From: an uncultured Porphyromonas sp. | GTDB taxonomy: Bacteria; Bacteroidota; Bacteroidia; Bacteroidales; Porphyromonadaceae | NCBI GenBank assembly: GCA_934364985.1 | Contig: CAKRMU010000009.1 | Coordinates: 1 to 27,701 of the forward strand | Direction: 5' to 3' | Length of the DNA stretch: 27,701 bases | Part shown: piece by piece, positions 1 to 9,900 of the stretch | Layout of the letters: each line of letters starts with the position of its first letter | Position numbering within the stretch: the first letter of the stretch is position 1 | The notes under the pieces: model-generated | Database searches by the model: none | Told to the model about the DNA's origin: nothing | Seen by the model: only the letters and a program-made list of their open reading frames with translations | Position numbers and translations under genes: made by a program

Positions 1-263
1 GCTACATTGGGGGCCCCACATACGATATTCAGAGGGTCCCCCTTCCCGATATCTACCGTAGTGATATGTAGGTGATCGGAATTGGGGTGCTCAATACAGG
101 TACATACGTGACCGATGACCAAACCGCGGAGACCGCCACGCACAGAAGTACGCTCTTCAAGCCCGCTCACTTCAAGCCCGATAGAGGTGAGCACCTGCTC
201 TAACTCCGTAGGCGTCAAGTCAAAGTCAACATACTTTTTCAGCCAAGCATAAGATACAAACAT
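1..263 (-). CDS. pheT: Phenylalanyl-tRNA synthetase beta subunit, 5' part (partial)
   Basis: The first 87 residues of the beta chain of the cytoplasmic (alpha-beta)2 enzyme that charges tRNA-Phe are present; the rest lies beyond the left edge. The N-terminus MFVSYAWLKKYVDF is the typical PheT opening (WLKKYVD). From about residue 42 the tRNA-binding OB-fold (EMAP-II-like) domain begins, with GLVIGHV, HPNSDHLHITTVDIG and IVCGAPNV as recognisable family motifs. The ATG at 261-263 fits the family start and has no nearby rival. A Bacteroidetes -7 box lies 105 bases upstream, so the gene has a leader of about 100 nt that contains a 10-bp hairpin. Identification is by motif recognition and is secure even though the gene is truncated by the window. 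Confidence 0.95.
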   Translation of the reverse strand, partial: MFVSYAWLKKYVDFDLTPTELEQVLTSIGLEVSGLEERTSVRGGLRGLVIGHVCTCIEHPNSDHLHITTVDIGKGDPLNIVCGAPNV

Positions 264-314
264 AACGGAATATATTTAATCGCTATAATATTCTAATCGA
301 TAGTCAAAAAGCCC

Positions 315-345
315 CTATACTATTTGTTTTAACGCAATAGTATAG
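315..345 (-). promoter_or_regulatory. Hairpin in the pheT leader, possible attenuator
   Basis: A perfect 10-bp inverted repeat (CTATACTATT / AATAGTATAG) with an 11-nt loop lies between the predicted pheT promoter and its start codon. In the pheT sense the stem is followed by GGGGCTTTTTG, which contains a five-T run. This could be an attenuator or simply a leader structure. I saw no Phe-rich leader peptide and no T-box. Confidence 0.4.
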
Positions 346-367
346 CAGACCAATTCATAAAGTGACA

Positions 368-375
368 CAAAGGTA
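368..375 (-). promoter_or_regulatory. Putative pheT promoter -7 box
   Basis: On the minus strand this reads TACCTTTG, a perfect match to the Bacteroidetes -7 consensus TAnnTTTG. No convincing TTTG -33 box is seen at the usual 19-21 nt upstream, so this rests on one element only. Confidence 0.45.
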
Positions 376-551
376 ATAAAATATGTAGAGATGAGTATTA
401 TATTACCCTGTCGAAGTGAATTAACAGACAGCATATTGGTCTCAAACGATTATTGGGAAGAGGCTTTTTCGCGTCTTATTCGTTGTCATCTTAGAGTTTC
501 ATTGGCTGATTTGTAACTATTTGTTTGCCACGATGTTGTATGCCGATGGTA

Positions 552-643
552 CAGATCCCCTGTATTAGTCCTGGCGAATACCAAGTATTTGTCTTGCCCA
601 ATACCAAGTATTCCTCGGAGCGTATTCCGTATATCCTCTGAGG
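552..643. repeat. Array 1 of degenerate 23-nt palindromic units
   Basis: Four consecutive 23-nt units begin at 552, 575, 598 and 621. The two central ones share AATACCAAGTATT, a dyad-symmetric core (AATAC-caa-GTATT). The first (CCCTGTATTAGTC) and last (CGTATTCCGTAT) are more diverged but stay in register. The 17-mer GGCGAATACCAAGTATT at 573-589 recurs exactly at 21892-21908 in array 2, more than 21 kb away. There are no spacers, so this is not a CRISPR array. Confidence 0.65.
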
Positions 644-780
644 ATGATTTATGGGGCAGGGGATCTCCTCATATATATTTGTCCATGGCGAGTGCGCCAC
701 ATAGGAGATCCTTTTTGTCGAGCTCTCTGAGTATCAATAGGGATTCTTTAGAAAGAGGATTATAAAACTGCCTCAAAAAG

Positions 781-813
781 ATTGCATGGAATGAAAAATA
801 ATAGGTACCTTTG
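781..813 (+). promoter_or_regulatory. Putative rpsU promoter
   Basis: TACCTTTG at 806-813 matches the Bacteroidetes -7 consensus. ATTG at 781-784, 21 nt upstream, is a plausible degenerate -33 box. Transcription would start near 819, giving a leader of about 60 nt before rpsU. Confidence 0.55.
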
Positions 814-870
814 CAATCGCATTCTTTAGGTACGGAGTGCGTTAGTAACGTTAAATACAACAACACAATT

Positions 871-875
871 AGGAG
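871..875 (+). promoter_or_regulatory. Shine-Dalgarno sequence of rpsU
   Basis: AGGAG ends three bases before the ATG at 879. Most other starts in this window have only A/T-rich leaders or weak GGA-like matches. A clear SD is notable here because bS21 itself helps hide the anti-SD in Bacteroidetes ribosomes. Confidence 0.6.
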
Positions 876-878
876 TTT

Positions 879-1070
879 ATGATTATTGTAGAAGTAAAAC
901 AAGGCGAAAACATTGAGAAGGCTTTAAAGAGATTTAAGCGGAAATTCGACCGCACCGGTGCTATGCGTCAGTTGCGTACTCGTCGCGAGTTTCAGAAGCC
1001 TTCTGAGGTAAAGCGCCGTAAGATGGAGAAGGCACGTTACGTGCAACAGCTCCGCCAAATGGAGGATTAG
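879..1070 (+). CDS. rpsU: Small-subunit ribosomal protein bS21
   Basis: A 63-residue, highly basic protein that binds the 30S platform next to the 3' end of 16S rRNA. The family pattern is clear: an MIIVEVKQGENIEKALKRFK start, then FDRTGAMRQLRTRREFQKPS and an Arg/Lys-rich C-terminal helix ending in QLRQMED. The length is normal for Bacteroidetes bS21. It is a single-gene unit, with its own TACCTTTG promoter, an AGGAG ribosome-binding site and a strong terminator about 210 bases after the stop. In this phylum bS21, with bS6 and bS18, is known to sequester the anti-SD tail of 16S rRNA. The SD in front of rpsU therefore suggests translational self-control; that part is inference. Confidence 0.96.
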   Translation: MIIVEVKQGENIEKALKRFKRKFDRTGAMRQLRTRREFQKPSEVKRRKMEKARYVQQLRQMED

Positions 1071-1281
1071 TCCGTCCGGAAGATCCTATCAGACGTTACG
1101 CTCTTGCGTATTGCTTCGATAGCCGTTGAGGGTTATCCATTGGGGGCAAAGGTGCTGAGGATACTTCTTACTTGTCACTGTGCGACCTCGGAGATGCCGT
1201 CGGTCATTACTAAAGTGACAGCAACTACAAAGTATTATTAATAGATCATTTTCACCAAGGAGGTGTTGTTTAGAATACAAA
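1071..1281 (+). ncRNA. Structured 3' untranslated region of rpsU (possible sRNA)
   Basis: About 210 bases separate the rpsU stop from its terminator, and no gene is seen in them. At 1173-1220 a nested stem can form: TGTCACT (1173-1179) with AGTGACA (1214-1220), enclosing GACC-CGG / CCG-GGTC (1184-1205). At 1257-1265 the transcript carries AAGGAGGTG, a nine-base complement of the 16S rRNA 3' tail, only about 17 nt before the terminator stem and with no good ORF behind it. Whether this is a stable RNA cannot be told from sequence. Confidence 0.35.
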
Positions 1282-1319
1282 AGAGGGTAGCCCATGAGTG
1301 AGCTACCCTCTCTTTTTTT
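1282..1319 (+). terminator. Rho-independent terminator of rpsU
   Basis: A perfect 10-bp stem (AGAGGGTAGC / GCTACCCTCT) with a 10-nt loop is followed by C and seven T. On the minus strand the same stem is followed by a four-T run, so it may also serve the convergent lipoprotein gene. Confidence 0.88.
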
Positions 1320-1341
1320 GCAATGTAGTGATTACTGAGGC

Positions 1342-1746
1342 TTACTTACGCTTTGCAAGAGGTACATTCCATGTGCCTTCCTTCGTCGTGTAGCCAAGGA
1401 TCGTAAGATCGTCAGCAGTGATGGTGATGACACCTGTGGCCTCAGTGCCGATAGTGACTAAGGTGTTATCGCCAGCTTTCATCTTGACATCCTTAATTGT
1501 AGGGATATTCTTGTCAGAGAATCTGAAAGTATAGGTGTCGCCGATCTTAAAGACGGTAATCGTTACGTCCTCAGCCCGTATCAGCTTACTGTCTTCGCCG
1601 GTCTTTAGATAGGTAGCATTCCCGATGTACTTTCCTGTAAATAGCTTCGCATCCTCCGGTGCATCTTGGTTACAAGAAGTAAGACCTAATGCGAGCAGCA
1701 TCACTAAGGATGCCATTATCCACTTAAGATTTTTCATACTCTTCAT
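1342..1746 (-). CDS. Small lipoprotein of unknown function
   Basis: A 134-residue protein when read from the ATG at 1744-1746; a TTG two codons upstream and a later ATG at 1737 are alternatives. The N-terminus is a classic lipoprotein signal: basic residues, a hydrophobic stretch MASLVMLLALGL, then the lipobox LTSC with the acceptor Cys near residue 25. The remainder is about 110 residues of alternating polar and hydrophobic segments (TGKYIGNATYL, DVTITVFKIGDTYTFRFSD, GVITITADDLTILG, GTWNVPL). This pattern suggests a small beta-barrel or calycin-like fold of the kind common in Bacteroidales lipoproteins. I do not recognise the family. It stands alone, convergent with rpsU and divergent from the thiamine operon. 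Confidence 0.75.
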   Translation of the reverse strand: MKSMKNLKWIMASLVMLLALGLTSCNQDAPEDAKLFTGKYIGNATYLKTGEDSKLIRAEDVTITVFKIGDTYTFRFSDKNIPTIKDVKMKAGDNTLVTIGTEATGVITITADDLTILGYTTKEGTWNVPLAKRK

Positions 1747-1926
1747 CTTCAAATTATAAATTCAACATTCCTGTTTTCGGCTACGAGACGAATCGATCCG
1801 CAACCGATCGTTGCCAAGATAGTCATAATTGCCCATATAGGTGTTATAAAACCGAGGAAATAACATAATTAAACACCCCATCGCCCCTTTTTAACCGACT
1901 TTATTGCGTAAAGAGGACACACGCTA

Positions 1927-1958
1927 TTTGGTAGTTTGTCAGAAAAAGATTACTTTTG
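1927..1958 (+). promoter_or_regulatory. Promoter of the thiamine operon
   Basis: TTTG at 1927-1930, a 20-nt spacer and TACTTTTG at 1951-1958 match the Bacteroidetes housekeeping consensus TTTG-N19-21-TAnnTTTG exactly. The start site would lie near 1964, about 40 nt before the riboswitch. Confidence 0.8.
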
Positions 1959-2000
1959 CCATAGTGAAAATAGATATAAAGGTTAGGTGCTATGTGCCTA

Positions 2001-2076
2001 ACGAAGGGGTGCCACTTACATAGTGTGCTGAGATCAAACCCAACGAACCTGATGCAGGTAATGCTGCCGTAGGAAT
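2001..2076 (+). promoter_or_regulatory. TPP riboswitch (THI element) aptamer
   Basis: The conserved segments of the thiamine pyrophosphate aptamer appear in order: GGGGTGCC (2006-2013), GCTGAGAT (2027-2034), ACCC (2038-2041), GAACCTGATGCAGGTAAT (2045-2062) and CGTAGGAA (2068-2075). Helix P3 forms from CACT / AGTG (2013-2016 with 2022-2025), and GGGGT pairs with ACCC. It precedes four thiamine genes, as expected. Binding of TPP should lower expression of the operon. Confidence 0.95.
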
Positions 2077-2128
2077 GACGTCTTTAATGACGAAGTAACG
2101 TCTGTTACACATACTTGAGAAGTAACAT

Positions 2129-2173
2129 GGGCTACGCAGCAACACATTACTATAGATGTGTCGTGCGTGGCTC
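2129..2173 (+). promoter_or_regulatory. Hairpin of the riboswitch expression platform
   Basis: A long hairpin lies between aptamer and thiD. The outer stem is GGGCTACGCA (2129-2138) with TGCGTGGCTC (2164-2173), ten pairs including two G-U. The inner stem is ACACAT (2142-2147) with ATGTGT (2156-2161). Its 5' arm CTACGCAGC (2132-2140) can instead pair with GCTGCCGTAG (2063-2072) of the aptamer, leaving one C bulged. The two structures exclude each other. The tract after the hairpin (TCATTATTTAT) is only moderately U-rich, so termination is likely but not certain. Confidence 0.6.
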
Positions 2174-2215
2174 TCATTATTTATACACCCCTTTATAGCA
2201 TTTAATAATGTAGTA

Positions 2216-3021
2216 ATGAGATACCTACCTACACTTACTATTGCTGGCTCAGATAGCTCTGGAGGGGCAGGCATTCAAGCGGATATCAAGACGATGTCAG
2301 CTCTCGGATGCTATGCTATGTCCGTGATCACTGCGGTTACAGCACAGAATACTTGTGGGGTCAGGGGTGCCGTACCTCTACCATCAGGTATTATCAAGGC
2401 ACAAATATCAGCGGTCTTAGAGGATATTCCCCCAAAGGCAATCAAGGTGGGGATGCTCTACGATAGCGAGGTCATCCGTGCCGTGAGTGAGGGACTACAA
2501 CAGGCTGATGCCCCACTCATAGTAGACCCGGTGATGGTGGCGACAAGTGGCGATAGGTTGCTTAATGACTCCGCTTTAGTGGCATTACGAGAATTGATGA
2601 TACCGCGTGCCAAGCTCATCACCCCTAACTTACATGAGGCAGAGGTGCTATATGGTTCACCCATTACTACCACAGCAGAGCTACTAAAAGCGGGTGCAGA
2701 GCTGCTACAGTTAGGAACTGAGAGCGTCCTTATCAAGGGAGGACACGTGGCAGATACCCAAGCAACGGATTACCTATTTACCCGCTACGGCGTTACTACA
2801 TTCTCTAAACCATGGGTAGAGAGCCAGAATACCCACGGCACAGGATGTACTCTTTCCTCAGCCATCACTGCCTACATGGCTCAAGGGATGGGGATAATTG
2901 ATGCCGTCACAAGTGCCAAAGAATATCTCCATCAAGCGATATTATCAGGTCGCGAGATAGAGATCGGTCGCGGTCATGGTCCGGTAGATCACTTCTTTAA
3001 CCCCCATAAAAGCATCAAGGA

Positions 3022-3025
<4 letters not shown>
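2216..3025 (+). CDS. thiD: Hydroxymethylpyrimidine / phosphomethylpyrimidine kinase
   Basis: ThiD phosphorylates HMP and HMP-P to HMP-PP, the pyrimidine donor for thiamine phosphate. It belongs to the ribokinase superfamily. Family motifs are LTIAGSDSSGGAGIQADIKT at residues 7-26, VDPVMVATSG at 103-112, TPNLHEAE at 136-143 and the anion-hole/catalytic segment NTHGTGCTLSSAI around 205-217. At 269 residues it has the normal length. The ATG at 2216 is chosen because family members start a few residues before LTIAGSD. The ATG at 2156 would add 20 unlikely residues and lies inside the regulatory hairpin. The stop overlaps the thiE start as ATGA, which points to translational coupling. It is the first gene of the TPP-controlled operon. 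Confidence 0.95.
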
Positions 3026-5248
<2,223 letters not shown>

Positions 5249-5264
5249 ACAAGTAGGATTAATT

Positions 5265-6035
5265 ATGATTGAGAAAAAAGTTTCACAGGGTATTATCACC
5301 CGCTATTTCGAGAAACTAAACGACTGCTTAGACCTTGACGTCGCCATCGTGGGCGGAGGTCCCTCGGGTATAGTGGCGGCTTACTATCTCTCTAAAGCAG
5401 GTCTCAAGGTAGCACAGTTTGACAGGAAGCTCTCCCCTGGTGGTGGCATGTGGGGTGGTGCTATGATGTTTAATGAGATCGTGTTTCAGGAAGAGGCTCG
5501 CGAGATTGTCGAGGAGATGGGCATCACCTATCACCCATATGAAGACAACCTCTACACCATGGACTCCGTGGAGAGTACCTCTGCTATCCTGTACCAAGCT
5601 ACACACGCAGGAGCACGGATATTCAATTGCTATTCTGTCGAGGACGTCGTTTACAAGCAGAATAGAGTGAGTGGCGTTGTCGTCAATTGGACACCTGTCC
5701 TCCGCGAAGGGCTACACGTCGACCCCCTCAATATCATGGCTAAGTACGTCATTGACGGCACTGGTCACGACAGCGAAATCTGTAAAGTAGTGGCACGTAA
5801 AAATGGGGCTTCCCTCAATACCGCTACCGGTAATGTCGTGGGCGAGCGGTCGCTCGACGTCGAGACAGGGGAGCGAATGGTCGTCGAAGGTACTAAGGAG
5901 ATCTACCCGGGGTTGTACGTATGTGGTATGGCATCCTCTGCTGTATATGGCACCCCTCGTATGGGCCCTATCTTCGGCGGAATGCTTATGAGTGGCAAAA
6001 AGGTCGCTGATTTGATCATCAAGCAGTTTAAGTAA
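5265..6035 (+). CDS. thi4: Thi4-type thiamine thiazole synthase, predicted sulfide-dependent
   Basis: A flavoprotein-like fold of 256 residues making the ADP-thiazole precursor from NAD, glycine and a sulfur source. The dinucleotide-binding motif VAIVGGGPSGIVAAYYLSKAG spans about residues 26-46, followed by FDRKLSPGGGMWGGAM. In yeast Thi4 a Cys in this region (HGTQ.CMDP type) gives up its own sulfur. Here the segment is EGLHVDP with His near residue 151, as in archaeal Thi4 enzymes that use free sulfide catalytically. The C-terminal GMASSAVYGTPRMGPIFGGML is also family-typical. The start at 5265 follows AGGA at 5256-5259; upstream codons overlap thiC and do not fit. Sixteen bases separate it from thiC. 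No thiG, thiS, thiF or thiH is present in the window, so Thi4 appears to replace that route. Confidence 0.93.
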   Translation: MIEKKVSQGIITRYFEKLNDCLDLDVAIVGGGPSGIVAAYYLSKAGLKVAQFDRKLSPGGGMWGGAMMFNEIVFQEEAREIVEEMGITYHPYEDNLYTMDSVESTSAILYQATHAGARIFNCYSVEDVVYKQNRVSGVVVNWTPVLREGLHVDPLNIMAKYVIDGTGHDSEICKVVARKNGASLNTATGNVVGERSLDVETGERMVVEGTKEIYPGLYVCGMASSAVYGTPRMGPIFGGMLMSGKKVADLIIKQFK

Positions 6036-6045
6036 TCATACATTT

Positions 6046-6093
6046 TGTGGCAGATAGTTATCTTGACTGAGATACTATCTGTCACATTTTTTT
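6046..6093 (+). terminator. Rho-independent terminator of the thiamine operon
   Basis: A 13-bp stem, TGTGGCAGATAGT (6046-6058) with ACTATCTGTCACA (6074-6086) containing one G-U pair, is followed directly by seven T. It lies ten bases after the thi4 stop and ends ten bases before the next start codon. Confidence 0.92.
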
Positions 6094-6102
6094 GCCATAC
6101 GT

Positions 6103-6690
6103 ATGAAAACCATCGTCATCACTCACCCCGTGCCACAACCTGATGAAGCCAAGGTTATTGACGAAATCATGCAGATGGGGGTCTATAGAGTGCACCTTCG
6201 CCGTCCCTCATGGAGTGAGGACGAGACCCGCAAGTTTTTAGATCAATTATCACCGGAAGCACTCTCTAAAATCGTACTACACGACTGTCACGACATCATC
6301 AATGAGTACCCATTGGCAGGACTTCATTACAATAGTCGACACCTGTTCTCCCTTATTGATCCCCATAATAATCCCGGCACACAATCCGTTTCTTGCCACA
6401 GCCTTGAGGAGGTCGACGCATACAAGTCTCACGTAGATTATCTATTTCTTAGCCCCATTTTTGATAGCATCTCTAAGGATAATTACCACGGCACATTTAC
6501 CCACCAAGAGTTGCTGGATGCAGGTCGAGACATAGATCAAAAGGTATTTGCATTAGGAGGGATAAGCCTAAGGACTCTTCCGCATATTTATGATATCCCT
6601 TTTGGGGGAATTGCCCTCTTAGGAGCCTTTTGGCAGTCTGTCGCCCGGCATACTTACCTTAGAGATATTCAACAATTTCTTGATTTATAG
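6103..6690 (+). CDS. Divergent ThiE/TenI-like thiamine phosphate synthase family protein
   Basis: A 195-residue predicted TIM barrel with a weakened ThiE plan. VHLRRP (30-35) sits where ThiE has QLR.K, VLHDCHDIINEYPLAGLHYNSR (58-79) replaces the Asp-rich segment and VHLGQ, SCHSLEEV (97-104) replaces the S.HT loop, VDYLFLSPIFDSISKDNYHG (111-130) replaces GPIF.T.TK, and ALGGIS (149-154) is kept. Several substrate contacts of a true synthase differ, notably the missing Lys after LR. A role like TenI, the thiazole tautomerase, or another ligand-binding or enzymatic role in thiamine metabolism is therefore possible. It starts ten bases after the operon terminator, with no Shine-Dalgarno and no clear promoter, so expression may depend on readthrough. 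Confidence 0.72.
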   Translation: MKTIVITHPVPQPDEAKVIDEIMQMGVYRVHLRRPSWSEDETRKFLDQLSPEALSKIVLHDCHDIINEYPLAGLHYNSRHLFSLIDPHNNPGTQSVSCHSLEEVDAYKSHVDYLFLSPIFDSISKDNYHGTFTHQELLDAGRDIDQKVFALGGISLRTLPHIYDIPFGGIALLGAFWQSVARHTYLRDIQQFLDL

Positions 6691-6848
6691 ATTCATCTTC
6701 TCATATTCCTCTCTCCGGAGATGTGCCACCATACCCTGATGGAGAAGTGAATAGATGGGGGATAAGGGATGGCTAAGCAATCCTGTGACCCGACCCTTGA
6801 GGCGTTATCGCACTTCCCAACGCCGCATGCAATTTCTTTTTGGATATC
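6691..6848. other. Convergent spacer with weak plus-strand hairpin
   Basis: About 160 bases between the ThiE/TenI-like gene and the fimbrial terminator hold no gene. GGCGTT (6801-6806) can pair with AACGCC (6819-6824), with the T-rich TTTCTTTTT starting nine bases after the stem. It may be a weak terminator for the rightward gene. Confidence 0.35.
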
Positions 6849-6891
6849 AAAAATGAACGCTCAATGAAGATAGATTCTCCATTGAGCGTTC
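6849..6891 (-). terminator. Terminator of the fimbrial operon
   Basis: A perfect 12-bp stem, GAACGCTCAATG / CATTGAGCGTTC (6855-6866 with 6880-6891), is followed on the minus strand by A and five T (6849-6853). It lies 27 bases after the stop of the tip gene. Confidence 0.88.
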
Positions 6892-6918
6892 CACTATTAA
6901 AGAAGTCCTTTTGGGGCT

Positions 6919-9900
6919 TTATCTGCGTCCGTTATTGGTGACGATAGCACCTCTTGCTCTTGGCATCCACCAATCTTCGTAGTCTGACTCTTGCACATTG
7001 ATGATGGCAAGTACAGGCAATAATCCATACTTTGGTGCATTATCAGATGGTGTACCGGTTGTATAAACGTGTGGACTATTTTGTGCAATAACCATACAGC
7101 CATTACGACCCATACCACCATGTACCGGGTTCGTTGTGTGGAAGTAAGTATCAATTTGGTCGACACGTGTATTGGTGTACTGCCTATTGGCACCCTTACC
7201 GGCCCAGAATATAGTATATCCCTTCCGTGCTTGAGGTTTAGCTCTATTAACCCTTAAGACCTCTCTAATGAAGTAAGCATCTTTTGTTAAAGGCATAGTA
7301 CTCTCAAAACCTATTTCCGGAAGCTTGAACCCATAAGGGCATGGATCAAAGACTGACTTAATCGTCTCACCCTCATTGTTCTTACGGCTTATTTCCGATC
7401 CGATAGGCACACCACCCCATAGGTAAGAAATCTGATACTTACTGATTGAGGAGAGGGTACCATTAGTGGTATCGCCACCACCCTCTGCCATCCAGTGGTC
7501 ATCACCAATCTCACTACCACGAACTGCTACGGTTGGGTTCTCGATAGACTGCTTGTAGGAGAAACGATATCCATTGGTGTCATCTCCGTAATAAGCACAG
7601 TCAAATCGGTTACCCTTAGCATCCTTAAGGAATGGGAATTTAAGTGTTACACCATCCCTCTCGTAGCACTCACTTGGGAATGGATCCTTACGCCCCCACT
7701 GATACAGTGTCCCGAGTATCTCATATTTGTCAGGAACCCATATTACAGCACTCTTTGGGTTTAAGTCTCCTTTGTTCTTAGCTTCCTCCTCAGTTATCCT
7801 ACGATGAGCCCCAAGCTCCTTGTTAAGATATCCCGGATGTTGAATTGTATTCTCATCAATAGTAACCGGAGAAGGCAACACAGTAGCTACATACTCTTTA
7901 CGTTTGCCTTTTCGTACAGATATGATATGCCATGACCATAAGATGGCTTTCTTGCCAAACTTATTATCAGGGAAGTAACTACCATTGTCGACTTCGGCGA
8001 TACCTGTCTTCTTCTTGTCGTACTTACTTGAGCGTACAGCAACAAGAACGTTTCCTACATTGCGGTCTGAATCCTCTCCCGGTAAGACGTATAAGAATCT
8101 CTCACCGCCGATATTAATGATATCCATCGAGGTGATAGGACCGGTACTATTCGCAATGTTGTCCGGGTCGTAAAGCACACGTCCGATATTTGGATTCATT
8201 GGTTCGACATCTGCCCAGATAAACTCTGCTGTGACGTCATCATCCTCATCAAGACGGTGCAGACCTTGATCTTCCTCGGTCATGAATGTATCCCAATCCC
8301 TACTACACTGGTTATGCTCTACCCATAGCTTATCACGACGTGCTCCGTAGTTACCATTGACGTAGAGATCCCAGTTCTCAGGCTTCTGCCAATTTTTATA
8401 GAAGACATCGGCGGCTGAGTTGATACGAGAGAGCGGAATGAGGAGACCATAGTTGTCGAGCTCCATAACGTAGCTATTAGCTTCCGGCTGCTCTGCCACA
8501 CATAGATATTCGGTCTTGAATATATCTCCAAAGCCCTCCGGGGCGTCAGCATCCTTAAACTTGTACTTAAAGAATGGGTCGGTAGTCCTAATATTCCAGA
8601 CAGCCTCTCCCCTACGAAGCTTTTCAGTAGCTTTGATATCGTCTCTTACCTTAAAGCTAAAGGACCCCGGCTCTCCGCTGGTACCGAGGTTGCCGGTAAA
8701 GAAGTAGACATCTTGTAGCTTCTGTGGCTTCTGCCCCTGATTAACCGTGAGAGTACCCATAGGAATGGTTACTTTTGTATAGGCATTATTCGTACCCTTG
8801 ATCTCCTCAATAGGGAATAAGTGTTTGTTCGCGTCACTATAATTCTTTGGGTGAGGACCTTGCTTGACGAGCTGGATATACCCGGGAATGTTACACTTAA
8901 TGTAAAGGTTATGTGTCTTACCATTCATTAGGTAGTACTGAAGGTCTTTCTCGTCGAGAGACACCTGCTTAGTCAGCTCTTTATCCGTAAACACTCTGAT
9001 ATTGTGCTCTTGTTGTAGCACCGTCAGAGTCTTGGATATGCTCTTAGCCTTTTTTAGATCATTTGGTGCCGCCGGGTCCTTAACCGTGAGGGTAAAGGTG
9101 TACTTATTGATACGCGTCTCAAAACCATTCTTACTATCCGTGAATTTCTCATTAGAGACGCATCCCCAGTAGTATCCGCCCATAGGTCTTAGGATCCTTT
9201 TAGGCGTTGATAGGGAACCTCTGACGGAGGTCATGAGAAGTGAATTAAGAGACCCTGCTAACTCTTTGTATTTGTTCTCAGGTCCTGCTAGCCCAGATGT
9301 TGTCTCCCAATCCCAAGCCATAAAGTCGTTACCACCGGCTTCGCTAACGGTGAGACTGACTAAATCTTTATTGGGATCTGTAGGATCGCCTAACTTGACA
9401 TAAGGAGTGGCTTTAACGAAGAACGACTTAAAGCTCCCTAAGTCGTGAGAGTTATACGTCTTGCCATCCACAGTGACTTCGTAATCCCATTCGTAACCCT
9501 CCTCATGCACCTCTATAAAGTTGATAGCCTGGGTAAGGTCTTCGTCCTCGAATATCTCTAGCTCAAGGTCAAGCTCATTGGTCTGCTTAACGCGCACTGT
9601 CCAATTAAGACGACCACCATTGGCTTGGACAACAAAAGCACCCTCTAATCCTTTGAAGTTAGGATCAGCTTGTAATGGGAATGTAAAGTGTACGGTCTCC
9701 TCTTTGGTCTCCATACCTTTGGTAGACTTACGAGTATCTAAGTCTTGAGGATTTTTACCCTGATTATCAGTACAGGTTACCCACGTCTTATTATTGTAAA
9801 GTGGGTTTTTAACCTTTACATCCGGGTGATTCTCCGGATCCGGTACATAGTACTCAGGAACCACAAGCTCCCAACCTTTAGGCCAATTGGTCTGGAATTT

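Larger units (their letters stand above)
264..878. other. Spacer between divergent pheT and rpsU
   Basis: This stretch of about 615 bases holds the pheT leader and promoter (264-375), an AT-rich part without recognisable content (376-551), an array of 23-nt palindromic units (552-643), and the rpsU promoter and leader (781-878). The short open frames here have no family resemblance and overlap the repeats or the rpsU promoter, so I do not regard them as genes. Confidence 0.7.

Noticed and set aside
491..902. Two leftward open frames (69 and 77 codons) between pheT and rpsU
   Set aside because: They overlap the 23-nt repeat array or the rpsU promoter and start codon and show no protein-like composition or family motif.
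2156..2215. Twenty extra N-terminal codons for thiD from an upstream ATG
   Set aside because: ThiD proteins begin just before LTIAGSD, and these codons lie in the regulatory hairpin of the riboswitch.
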